Below the pieces are notes generated by a model. The model saw only the letters and a list, made by a program, of their open reading frames with translations. It made no database searches and was not told the DNA's origin. The position numbers were made by a program, and so were the translations under genes. A stretch of DNA of 64,000 nucleotides from Bacteroidota bacterium (lineage in GTDB: Bacteria > Bacteroidota > Bacteroidia > Flavobacteriales > Flavobacteriaceae), in assembly GCA_024279425.1 (NCBI GenBank), contig JAJRRO010000059.1, positions 124,001-188,000 on the forward strand, given 5' to 3'. Positions 1-8,033 of the stretch are shown one piece after another; positions within the stretch are counted from its first letter, which is position 1; every line of letters begins with the position of its first letter.

Positions 1-552
1 ACCTATGATCTCCTCCACAAAACAAGCTCTTTCTTCTGACCAATAATCTTCTGAAAATGAATGCTGATATTCCCAGTACGGAAACTTATCAATTCCATTT
101 ACCGTAAAAAATGCTTCTCTTGAATCGCGGGTTTGATTGATCGCCTCCCTGTTTGAAATAAATTCATCATGAAAATACCCTCCGATCCTTTCTAGTTTAT
201 CCATGTGGATCTCATCATTTTTAAATCCAAAATACAACCTGATGGATCCTTTTCCATGCCAGGCTTCCTGGTCGTTATACATGAGGTAAACTCTGGTTTG
301 CTGGTCTACTTCATCCCGCCTGCCATCAACACCATTGAAACCTGAAATCACACTTGCTTTTTCCCAGCTGCGATCATCCAATTTCCCATCAATGATCGGA
401 AATCCTCCACCCCTTTCAGAGTTGAGGTTAACCTTCCCTTCAACAACCCGGATTATTTGAGTTGGAACAGGAATAATCTGAGCGGAAACAGGGCCAGTAC
501 AAAATGATCCAATAATAAAAATCAAACTGAAATAAATTGATATACGTTCCAT
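1..552 (-). CDS. Secreted protein with CBM9-like N-terminal domain (3' end outside window)
   Basis: The frame is open from an ATG at 552 to the window edge (184 codons), so the C-terminus is missing. The first 24 or so residues form a signal peptide (hydrophobic IYFSLIFIIGSF, then a VSAQ cleavage-like site). Around residues 50-65 is PIIDGKLDDRSWEKA, the typical opening of the CBM9-like fold used by outer-surface sugar-binding or haem-binding (DOMON-like) proteins. The following stretch has the aromatic-rich beta pattern of that fold (RVYLMYND, RLYFGF, REAFFTV). In Bacteroidetes such domains often precede a DUF5916 membrane-protein part, which cannot be checked here. Substrate unknown. The gene points away from the IS remnants. 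Confidence 0.7.
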   Translation of the reverse strand, partial: MERISIYFSLIFIIGSFCTGPVSAQIIPVPTQIIRVVEGKVNLNSERGGGFPIIDGKLDDRSWEKASVISGFNGVDGRRDEVDQQTRVYLMYNDQEAWHGKGSIRLYFGFKNDEIHMDKLERIGGYFHDEFISNREAINQTRDSREAFFTVNGIDKFPYWEYQHSFSEDYWSEERACFVEEIIG

Positions 553-747
553 AATCTTTAGTTGAGTATGTGATTTTGCTCTTTCAATCAAAATTCAAAT
601 GTCATTGGATTCTATAATACCTAGATTGAGCGATTTGTGGAAAAAATATTAAAAATATCTTCACTTAAATACCCGTTAATAAGCATATTTAAGCTGTTAA
701 ATGATTTAAAAAAACCATCGCTTTCTAAGTGAACAAGACTTTTTTTT

Positions 748-1101
748 ATGAACTCTAATATAACAAAAATCGGAATAACAAACGATAAAATTTCAGGCAG
801 GGGGTCGCAATATGCCAGTTACAGATTTACAGATATCATTAAAAGTCATGGTGAGTCGGTAAAACAAAGTATGAGTAGAAAAGGAAATTGTTGGGACAAC
901 GCAGTGGCCGAATCCTTCTCTAAGAGCTTAAAAGTAGAATGGGTCTATAATCACAATTACAGGCGTAGATCAGAAGCCGAGCTGCCCATCTTCCAATGGA
1001 TCGAAACTTGGTATAACAGAAGAAGGATACATTCCACTTTGGGGTACAAAACAATAGAAGAATTTGAAACGGAAATGTCTAATCAAAAAGTAGCTGCATG
1101 A
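748..1101 (+). pseudogene. IS3-family transposase (OrfB), C-terminal remnant
   Basis: Only the last third of an IS3-type DDE integrase core remains. It covers GRGSQYAS, SRKGNCWDNAVAESF with the catalytic Glu, and the conserved ending YNRRRIHSTLGYKT. Intact IS3 OrfB proteins have about 270-300 residues. The first DDE aspartate is absent, and the second, normally in HSDRGSQ, reads ISGRGSQ, so the Asp is Gly. The protein cannot be active. Homology starts near base 793; the upstream ATG and about 15 residues look like flanking sequence read through. Confidence 0.85.
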
Positions 1102-1270
1102 CTCTTATCTAATTGTCCACTTTTTTGTTGCAAGTCCAGCAAAATATATTCACGCTTTGTTGTCATAAAGATACAATCTATATTAAATAACAGACAACAA
1201 AATTTTTAATCAAAAAGTAGCTGCATGATTCTTATCTAAATGTCCACATTCTTGTTGCAAGTCCAAGCAA
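1081..1270 (+). repeat. Two copies of an IS3 right end in direct orientation
   Basis: About 62 bp (AATCAAAAAGTAGCTGCATG... to ...TTGCAAGTCCA) occurs at 1081-1142 and again at 1208-1270 with only a few differences. It covers the last codons of the IS3 transposase plus the terminal bases; read outward, the probable terminal inverted repeat begins TGGACTTGCAACAA. The 65 bp between the copies are AT-rich and uninformative. The second copy has lost the rest of its element and abuts the IS200 remnant. Confidence 0.75.
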
Positions 1271-1459
1271 ATGAATATGGTCTTTTTGTACATTCAACTC
1301 AATCACTTGAACATCTTTCCATGAACTGATCAGTTGTAAATCGTGTTCTACTAATGATTTGACGATTCCACCAAGTATTTGAAATCGATACTTGGGTGTG
1401 AAAACAATGTGATAGTCACATTTGTAATACACATGTGTTAATTTTCTATATTTACTCAT
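1232..1459 (-). pseudogene. tnpA: IS200/IS605-family Y1 transposase TnpA, N-terminal half
   Basis: The N-terminus matches TnpA of IS200 (YHIVFTPKYRFQIL, VIELNVQKDHIHLL). The HUH metal-binding pair is visible as HIHL. The C-terminal helix with the catalytic Tyr is missing: after HIHLL the frame runs into the IS3 terminus and stops, giving 75 residues against about 140-150 in intact proteins. The natural start at 1459 and the left-end hairpin upstream are retained. Confidence 0.85.
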
Positions 1460-1512
1460 CTTAAAAAGTTTTAGATGGCAAACCTAAAAAATGGCACAGC
1501 CTTTAGAACATG

Positions 1513-1533
1513 ACCACTGCCAAAGACGGTGGT
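1513..1533. repeat. IS200/IS605 left-end hairpin
   Basis: ACCACTG and CGGTGGT pair (one T-G wobble) around a short CCAAAGA loop, followed by a T run. It sits about 55 bp upstream of the TnpA start, where IS200/IS605 elements carry the subterminal hairpin recognised by TnpA. It may also terminate transcription rightward. Confidence 0.6.
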
Positions 1534-1565
1534 TTTTCAATGAGAAATAAATACACTCCCAAATA

Positions 1566-2672
1566 ATGAAAGAAAAAAGTAAAAGATTACTATCTATAGA
1601 TGCGTTACGAGGTTTTGACATGTTCTTCATATCCGGGGGAGCCTCTTTTTTATATTTCATTCAGGGAAAAACGGGCTGGGCCTGGGTCGATGTACTCGCT
1701 GCACAATTGGAACATCCCGCCTGGAATGGCTTCACCTTTTACGACTTTATATTTCCCCTATTTCTCTTTATCTCAGGGGTTTCATTAAGTTTTTCAATAA
1801 GTCGTAATATCGAGAAGAACATCTCGAAAGCTGACCTGTATAAAAAAGCCTTTAAGCGGATGGTCATTTTGATTCTTTTGGGTATTCTCTATAAAAATGC
1901 TCCAATCCCATTATTTGAACCTATGGATATAAGATTCGGAAGTGTACTCGGTCGTATAGGAATTGCCACATGTATTACTACCTTGCTCTATTTGAATTTT
2001 ACAAAAAAACAAAGGCTATACTGGGTGTTTGGAATATTGGCCGCATACTATGGGGCACTCTACCTTATCCCCGTTCCCGGATTTGGGGCTGGAGACCTTT
2101 CTTTTGAAGGAAATCTTGTCGGATGGATCGACCGTAGTCTGATGCCCGGCATACTCAGGCAGGGAACTTACGATGAATTGGCCTTGCTCACGCAACTACC
2201 TGCACTATGCTTGACGGTGCTGGGTTCTTGGGCCGGAGACCTATTGCGCAAGCAGCATAGCAGCCATAATAAAAAAATGCTCCATCTGGTCATTGTTGGG
2301 TCGTTGACCGTTATTATCGGCCTGATATGGGGTTTGCACTTTCCCATAAACAAGCACCTATGGACAAGTTCATTTATTTTATTGACAGGCGGTATGAGCT
2401 TTTTAATACTTGCACTGTTCTATTGGTTGATAGATATAAGAGGTTATCGAAAGTGGGCTTTCTTTTTTAAAGTTATAGGAATGAATTCCTTGACCATATA
2501 TTTTGCATACAGCTTTATTGATTTTAGCGATACCTCAAGTAAGTTATTTAGTGGATTGTTAAGTCCGATCGACGAAAAATGGCACGAGGCGCTTATATCA
2601 GTCGGTGCCCTTGGACTGGTCTGGTTGTTCTTATACGTTCTCTATCGCAACAAGATATTCATCAAGGTATGA
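1566..2672 (+). CDS. DUF5009 / heparan-alpha-glucosaminide acetyltransferase-like membrane protein
   Basis: A multi-span inner-membrane protein of 368 residues with about ten hydrophobic segments. The N-terminus RLLSIDALRGFDMFFI and the segment FTFYDFIFPLFLFISGVSLS are hallmarks of the HGSNAT/DUF1624/DUF5009 acyltransferase superfamily, which moves acyl groups across the membrane onto sugars. In Bacteroidetes these genes often lie in glycan loci; the substrate is not predictable. The gene is complete, starts at the ATG at 1566 just after the IS200 left end, and ends 8 bp before the end of the convergent GMC relic. Confidence 0.8.
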   Translation: MKEKSKRLLSIDALRGFDMFFISGGASFLYFIQGKTGWAWVDVLAAQLEHPAWNGFTFYDFIFPLFLFISGVSLSFSISRNIEKNISKADLYKKAFKRMVILILLGILYKNAPIPLFEPMDIRFGSVLGRIGIATCITTLLYLNFTKKQRLYWVFGILAAYYGALYLIPVPGFGAGDLSFEGNLVGWIDRSLMPGILRQGTYDELALLTQLPALCLTVLGSWAGDLLRKQHSSHNKKMLHLVIVGSLTVIIGLIWGLHFPINKHLWTSSFILLTGGMSFLILALFYWLIDIRGYRKWAFFFKVIGMNSLTIYFAYSFIDFSDTSSKLFSGLLSPIDEKWHEALISVGALGLVWLFLYVLYRNKIFIKV

Positions 2673-2680
2673 CCGTCCTA

Positions 2681-3122
2681 TTAAATAACTCCTTTTTCCA
2701 TTTCACGGGCGGCATAATCACAGGCCCTTACCGTGAGCGCCATAAAGGTTAGGGAGGGACTGTTATATGATATTGAGGGCGCAGGCACCATCGGTTACAA
2801 AAAGATTCGGTATATCGTGACTCTGATTATAGGCATTGAGAACGGAGGTTTTTGGATCCCGTCCCATTCGGGCCGTACCCACGAAATGTGTTGAATCTCG
2901 AATAATATGTGATCCTGCGTTCACTTTAATATCTTTTAGTCCGGCAACCCTCAACAGTTCTGCAACTTGCTTTTTCATGTCCTTTCTCATCTTCATTTCA
3001 TTCTCCTTGAACTCCGCAGAAATTTTTAATATGGGAAGCCCCCATTTATCCTTCTTCTCCGTATCCAATTCCACCTTATTCTCATAATAGGGCAAACATT
3101 CCCCATACGCATAGAGGCCCAT
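2681..3122 (-). pseudogene. GMC oxidoreductase, C-terminal relic with frameshift
   Basis: Only the GMC C-terminal domain remains: AYGECLPYYENKVELD, then HIIRDSTHFVGTARMGRDP and IPNLFVTDGAC, which contains the active-site region. The long frame stops at 2763. The conserved ending (PSLTFMALTVRACDYAARE, then stop at 2681) continues in another frame, so there is a frameshift at about 2765-2785. The 5' part (about 400 residues with the FAD-binding GxGxxG) is missing where the IS481-type element begins. Members of this group oxidise sugars, often at C3, with a small gluconate-2-dehydrogenase-type subunit. Confidence 0.85.
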
Positions 3123-3124
3123 TT

Positions 3125-4170
3125 GTCACTACGTCAACTAAAGATGGACTATATCGAATACTAATTAATATAGACATTTAGCCATGAAGAAAACAAAAGA
3201 GATAGAGAAATATCTTGCTTTTCAGAAAAAGTTACGCGTATTAAGATTAGCAAAAGATTTATAAAGCAGTAGAAAAGCTTATGAAATCTTTGACATTAGT
3301 AAATCAACTTTCTATAGCTGGAAAAAGAAGTTCGATAAATATGGAGAACAAGGTTTAGTTAGAAAGAAAAGAGAACCTGAATCCTTTGCAAATAGAATTG
3401 GCCCCAATACTGTCATACTGATATTAAAACTTAGAGAAGAGCATAAGCTGGGTACTTGGAGGATTAAATGGTATCTGGAAAGATATCATGATATTACAGT
3501 TTCAGAATCAAGCGTATACAGAACGCTCAAGCGAAACGATATCAGGGCGCTTGATAGAACGACCACTAGACGGGCAATGGCGACCAAGAGGTATGAAAAA
3601 TCTACACCAGGACACCATGTTCAGGTGGATGTAAAGTTCTTGATATTCGATGGCCCTTCTGGACAAAAGATCAAAAGGTTCCAATACACTGCTATTGATG
3701 ATTCCACACGAATCAGATCTCTCAAAGTGTACGTAAGGCACAATCAGCTCAGCTCAATTGATTTTATAGATCATGTAATCGAAAAGTTTCCTTTTAGGAT
3801 CAACACTATACAGACCGACAATGGTCATGAATTTCAATCTAAATTTCATTGGCATGTCCAGGACTGTGGTATGAGGCATCGCTATATCAAGCCCGGTAAA
3901 CCACAGCACAATGGGAAAGTCGAACGTTCACATCTTACCGATAAGAGGGAGTTTCACCAACTTTTAGACTACACAGACGATGTTGATTTGAGAAAAAAAT
4001 TAAATCAATGGGAACAATTTTATAACTTTAACAGACCGCATGGAGCTTTTAAAGGAATGACGCCTTATGAAACACTAAAGTGTAAACTTAAAAATTGATG
4101 TTTGAGTTCATTTTTAGCTGAACTAGCACATTCTAATTACAACCTTAATAGGATACTTTTTAATTGTCCA
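3125..4170 (+). mobile_element. IS481-type insertion element (approximate limits)
   Basis: The limits are set by where flanking genes are cut: the GMC relic ends near 3125 on the left, and the coding frame of the membrane protein resumes near 4171 on the right. Both edges contain an outward-reading TGGAC (about 3144 and 4166-4170 on the complement), but similarity beyond these bases is poor, so the true terminal repeats are uncertain. No clear target-site duplication was seen. Confidence 0.5.
3184..4098 (+). pseudogene. IS481-family DDE transposase with in-frame stop codon
   Basis: A frame of 305 codons from the ATG at 3184 is interrupted by a single TAA at 3262-3264 (codon 27). After it come a helix-turn-helix (KAYEIFDISKSTFYSWKKK) and the integrase core with all three acidic residues: HVQVDVKF, TIQTDNGHEF and HNGKVERSH. 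The ending FNRPHGAFKGMTPYE is typical of IS481. Apart from the stop the gene looks fresh. A shorter protein could start at the ATG at 3577, but that would lack the HTH domain. Confidence 0.85.
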
Positions 4171-4744
4171 CAACGGATGTGAAAAGTTAAAACCTTTTTT
4201 TGATGGTGCAATCAACATAATCCAAGTTGTTTTCTCAATTGTAATCGCATACCTTCTCTATGATAGATTTGGGACAACAAAAAAGATCCTAGATAAACAG
4301 AATGATTTGATTATTGACTTTATAGAGAAGTATAGAGGCCTAGGAATTTACGTCTATATAGTAGATGGGAACAAACTAATTCACACTTACTTTAATCCAG
4401 GTAAAAATCTAATGAACCGATTTGATAAAAAATTTATGAATCGAAAAATTCTGTTCTCATCAGGAACTTTAGGTCATCCTAAATTAATAGGATTAAACAC
4501 TATCATAGAACACCCATTATTTCCGAAAGACCTTATACCTGACATTAGTACTTTCAAGTTTTATTCTTTAACTGCAGAACTTGGTGATTTTAACAGAGAA
4601 GATTATGTCTTTCTTTCATTCGAAAGAATTGAAAGTCATGAAGAATTAGACCAGAAAAAATTTATGGACCCTAATGATGAAAAGACGTCTTTGAAAGAAT
4701 TTCTTTCGAGAATAGTGAACTCTGTAAATTCAATTGAAGATTAG
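4171..4744 (+). pseudogene. 5'-truncated membrane-anchored protein of unknown function
   Basis: The frame is open from the IS edge (about 4171) to the TAA at 4742-4744 and encodes a hydrophobic helix (IIQVVFSIVIAYLLYD, about 4217-4264), then a charged linker and a roughly 150-residue soluble domain. No ATG or GTG occurs in frame before the helix; the first possible initiator is a TTG at 4307, after the membrane segment. The natural 5' end was therefore probably removed by the IS481-type insertion. The family is not recognised. Confidence 0.6.
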
Positions 4745-5101
4745 GTTAATCGCGAATCATCAATCAAGATAAAACTAAACCTAGAATAAAAAACTGTGGC
4801 CAATAACTAAGCATTCGCGTGGTCGGTACGGCCTGAAGAATCTAGAAGATTTGTTATATTAGTTCACTTATTAGTGGGATATCATCAATGATGCTATCCA
4901 ATTGTTGGCAACAATTGGATAAAGTTCTTAACTATATATCTATTTTACATACCACCAATATAACCAATTAACAAGACTTGTTTTATAACATTAATCAGAA
5001 AAAACAAAAGGGGCTGTATCGAAAAAGTTAGCCAGGTTGTTCGAATGCATAGGGAAAGTTTATTAAAAAAGAGGAGGACTAGAGTTTTATGGAAGGTTAC
5101 A
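4745..5101. other. Intergenic region between convergent genes
   Basis: No gene is seen. The main structure is the double palindrome at 4877-4920. The stretch from about 5011 (GGGGCTGTATCGAAAAAGTTAG) resembles the outer end of a transposable element but has no partner within the window, so it is not called as one. Confidence 0.4.
4877..4920. repeat. Two overlapping palindromes
   Basis: GGATATCATCA-a-TGATGCTATCC (4877-4899, one mismatch in 11-bp arms) overlaps by four bases a perfect palindrome ATCCAATTGTTG-g-CAACAATTGGAT (4896-4920, 12-bp arms). No T run follows on either strand. It lies between two convergent genes and could be a bidirectional transcription stop, a protein-binding site or the scar of a small mobile element. 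Confidence 0.65.
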
Positions 5102-6655
5102 TCAAGATACTTCTTTGGCTATTGGTTCGCCTTTCAAACTAGCCTCTACCAGATAAGCCACGAATTCAGCAAAAGGTCTAATATCATTTTCAGCACTCGC
5201 TTTCTCAAGAGAATTCATATATCTATCACGTTCTTCAAGGGGTATTACTGTCCAAGGATAACCACCTGATATAAGCATGGTGTTCATTAAAAACCTTCCC
5301 ATCCTACCATTACCATCCATATAAGGGTGAATGTAGACAAATATAAAATGTCCTAACACAGCCCGAACACAAGCCTCCTTTTCATTTTCCAAAAGCCCAA
5401 AAAGCAATGGCATAACATCCCTAACTCCATCCTTATTTATAGGTGTATGTTTGGATTGACCTATATAAACTTGGGCATTCCTATATCCCGCCAAATCCGA
5501 CGGTTTTAAAATCCCTGTTGCTACGCTAGGAGCAAATAATTCTCTATACCAATCGCCATGTTCTTCATCCGTAACTATTCCCGCATTCTCTTCTCCAAAA
5601 ATTCGATTAATACTTGTTTTAACGGTATTAAATGCCAACCAATATCCTCTCGCGGCCATTGCATCCTTTTGCTTCAAGTCGTCTTCATTTTTTTCTGAAT
5701 CCCATGAACCGCTTCTAACTCGCTCGATCATTTCTGGAGAAACCCTGTACTTTTCGATGGATAAAGAATGATAAGCGTCTGTGACATAAATTTCATCTAT
5801 TTTTTCCATATAAGTGTTTATGTCGTCAGGAATACCAGGAGCCTTAGGGAAAATTTCGATTACAATTTTTCTCATTTTCAGCCACATCAGTTTTATTCGA
5901 TTCACGTATGGTGAGCGTTCCCTTGGGCTAAAATCAATTGGCGATGGTTCTTCAAATGGATCAAATTCTCTAATAGTATACCCAGCTGTTCTCATTGTTT
6001 TCAAAATCTCATCGGCTATTTTATCTTGTCCAAGATTTCGATAAGCTCCGGCTAAACGACCCGCAATTGTTGAATGTCCGCCGTCGAGCAATATACTTAA
6101 TAACTCAGATGAGTCTTTAATCATCATTAACGCTGCTCTGGAATCAATTGATTGTCTGGTAAATATGGAAGGAGTACTATGTATTATTGATGAAGCTAGG
6201 CTTACCATTCGTATACCCATATTAACCTCTATCTCGGCAACATTTGGTAACGGAGATTTCATAACGAATAGGGATGTGTCAAATAATAATTGCGTAGCCG
6301 AATTGTTTCCTTTTGTTGATCTTATTATTAGTTGTGAGGGAACTGCATTGTTTCCAGAATGTAGCATTAAAGATTGTTCGGCAGATATACAATAGTCCTC
6401 TCCATATCGATCTTCTAAATATTGGGAACAAAACTCCCAAAAGGAAGTAAACCAGGAAGTACTGTCACCTTGGGTTTCTTTATGAGGGGCGGATATGTAC
6501 CATCCCTTAATCACTTCCTTGATGAAACCATTATTAATTAATCGTTCTCTATGTACTCTGGTTAAACCGCTTGCTTTAATGGCAACTACACCTGAATCCT
6601 GAAGTTCTTTTAATTGTTCTAATGATTCTGCCAATTTTTCACCTGGTGTTGCCAT
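5102..6655 (-). CDS. Fic-domain protein with N-terminal AbiEi-like domain
   Basis: A protein of 517 residues. The C-terminal half is a Fic domain with the full catalytic motif HPYMDGNGRMGR (about residues 445-456); the His is the base that transfers AMP or another nucleotide to a hydroxyl group of a target protein. Before it, YHSLSIEKYRVS (about 295-305) is at the position of the N-terminal inhibitory helix (S/TxxxEG/N) and keeps the Glu, so the protein is probably self-inhibited. The first 230 residues resemble the winged-helix and AbiEi-type antitoxin region (VVAIKASGLTRVHRERLINNG, AEQSLMLH). The protein is cytoplasmic and the target is unknown. It is a single gene with a 24-bp repeat array directly upstream. 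Confidence 0.85.
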   Translation of the reverse strand: MATPGEKLAESLEQLKELQDSGVVAIKASGLTRVHRERLINNGFIKEVIKGWYISAPHKETQGDSTSWFTSFWEFCSQYLEDRYGEDYCISAEQSLMLHSGNNAVPSQLIIRSTKGNNSATQLLFDTSLFVMKSPLPNVAEIEVNMGIRMVSLASSIIHSTPSIFTRQSIDSRAALMMIKDSSELLSILLDGGHSTIAGRLAGAYRNLGQDKIADEILKTMRTAGYTIREFDPFEEPSPIDFSPRERSPYVNRIKLMWLKMRKIVIEIFPKAPGIPDDINTYMEKIDEIYVTDAYHSLSIEKYRVSPEMIERVRSGSWDSEKNEDDLKQKDAMAARGYWLAFNTVKTSINRIFGEENAGIVTDEEHGDWYRELFAPSVATGILKPSDLAGYRNAQVYIGQSKHTPINKDGVRDVMPLLFGLLENEKEACVRAVLGHFIFVYIHPYMDGNGRMGRFLMNTMLISGGYPWTVIPLEERDRYMNSLEKASAENDIRPFAEFVAYLVEASLKGEPIAKEVS

Positions 6656-6669
6656 TTTATTTCGTTATC

Positions 6670-6789
6670 TACACTAATAGTATTATCTGATATTGTGTTA
6701 CAATTATCAATCAGCGTTGTGTTAATGTTATTAATTGATGCTGTGCTAAACTTATTAGTTAGTGTTGTGTTAAAATTATTAATCAATGT
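6670..6789. repeat. 24-bp tandem repeat upstream of the fic gene
   Basis: The motif TGTGYTA...TTATTAATY recurs with an exact period of 24 bp: GTGTTA or GTGCTA starts at 6695, 6719, 6743 and 6767. A more diverged unit at 6670-6693 makes a fifth. The array ends about 15 bp from the start codon of the fic gene, so it overlaps the probable promoter and 5' leader. Its regular spacing resembles an array of protein-binding sites. Confidence 0.75.
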
Positions 6790-7189
6790 AAATATACTTA
6801 ATAACTTCCAAAAGCCAACACATCATTAATCAAAAATCGCAATATTCATTGTCACGCTTTAACCCATTAATATAATTTTACCGACATTTACATACAAACA
6901 AGTTCATTTAAAATACAAGTACAATCCGGTGCGCTATTCGGTGCGTACTTTGAAAATACAGATTACAACTTTTTGAATATCAGATGATTACGAAAGGAGT
7001 TCAAGCCCCAGCCAAAAAGTCACTGATTAGGACATCTACCAAAACCAAAACCTTGCGTCCAAACCATGGGTATCAACTACTCGACAACCTTTCAAAGAAA
7101 ACAAATAATGGATAAAGCACTTCTAAGGTGTACATACTTGGAACAACAAATTAGAATTCATATATTCTTTGCTAAAAACAAAATCTAAA
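6790..7189. other. Leader region of the kduI operon
   Basis: No gene or clear hairpin is seen. The heptamer CGGTGCG occurs twice (6927 and 6939) without further symmetry. The promoter of the rightward kduI operon must lie here, since the fic gene reads away on the other strand. No copy of the LacI operator found elsewhere in the window was seen. Confidence 0.35.
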
Positions 7190-8029
7190 ATGACCACATC
7201 ATACGAAACCAGATATGCTTCAAGTCCTGAGGCTGTAAAAAAATATGATACTACCGAATTGCGTAATGAATTCCTCATCGCAAATCTCATGCAAAAGGGC
7301 AAAATCAATTTAACATATACGCATTATGATAGATATATTGCGGGTTCTGCAGTTCCTGAAAATCCATTAAAATTGGAGGCGATTGACCCCTTGAAAGCTG
7401 AATACTTTTTAGAACGTCGTGAATTGGGTATTATCAATGTAGGCGCTCGTGGTTCTGTTGAGGTTGATGGAACATCCTATACGCTGGAGCATAAAGATGC
7501 GCTTTATATTGGCAGAGGTGCCAAAGATGTGGTTTTCAAAAGTGATGATGCAGTTAAGCCAGCAAAATTCTATTTGAATTCCGCCCCGGCCCACACTTCG
7601 TATCTCACCAAAAAAGTAAGTCTTTCCGAAGCCAATAAATTAGAGTTGGGTTCTATGGAAACCGCAAACCACCGTACTGTAAACCAAATGATTATCTGTG
7701 GCGTAGTGACCACTTGCCAATTGCAAATGGGAATGACCGAACTGAAAACCGGAAGCGTATGGAACACAATGCCTGCTCACGTTCACGACCGTAGAATGGA
7801 GGTCTACTTTTATTTGGACGTACCTGAAGGCCAATCTGTTTGCCATTTTATGGGCCAACCTCAAGAAACACGTCACATTTGGATGCAAAATCACGAAGCT
7901 GTTATTTCTCCACCATGGTCCATCCATTGTGGGTCCGGTACTTCGAACTATACCTTTATTTGGGGAATGGCAGGTGAAAACCTAGATTATAACGATATGG
8001 ATGTTGCCAAAATAACCAACTTAAAATAA
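7190..8029 (+). CDS. kduI: 5-dehydro-4-deoxy-D-glucuronate isomerase
   Basis: Converts 5-keto-4-deoxyuronate (DKI), formed spontaneously from unsaturated uronate, to 2,5-diketo-3-deoxygluconate in the cytoplasm. The sequence follows KduI throughout: ELRNEFLIANL, YFLERRELGIINVG, DALYIGRGAKDVVF, KFYLNSAPAH, and the metal site PAHVHDRRMEVYFY with a later His in WSIHCGSG. At 279 residues it has the family length. I chose the ATG at 7190 over an in-frame TTG seven codons upstream because homologues start near MTTSYETRYASS. First gene of a rightward operon; kduD follows after 4 bp. Confidence 0.95.
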   Translation: MTTSYETRYASSPEAVKKYDTTELRNEFLIANLMQKGKINLTYTHYDRYIAGSAVPENPLKLEAIDPLKAEYFLERRELGIINVGARGSVEVDGTSYTLEHKDALYIGRGAKDVVFKSDDAVKPAKFYLNSAPAHTSYLTKKVSLSEANKLELGSMETANHRTVNQMIICGVVTTCQLQMGMTELKTGSVWNTMPAHVHDRRMEVYFYLDVPEGQSVCHFMGQPQETRHIWMQNHEAVISPPWSIHCGSGTSNYTFIWGMAGENLDYNDMDVAKITNLK

Positions 8030-8033
8030 TTGC

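Noticed and set aside
3144-4170. TGGAC at both edges as terminal inverted repeat of the IS481-type element
   Set aside because: Similarity ends after about five bases, too little to set the termini.
5011-5050. GGGGCTGTATCGAAAAAGTTAG as end of an IS
   Set aside because: No partner repeat or transposase fragment adjoins it.
6668-6826. Open frame with an 8-residue repeat (VLxLLIxV) across the 24-bp array
   Set aside because: It follows from any 24-bp repeat without stops. No convincing start or homology was seen, and the region is the fic leader.
6927-6945. CGGTGCG repeated 12 bp apart as a possible attachment core
   Set aside because: Seven bases only, with no integrase or second copy nearby.
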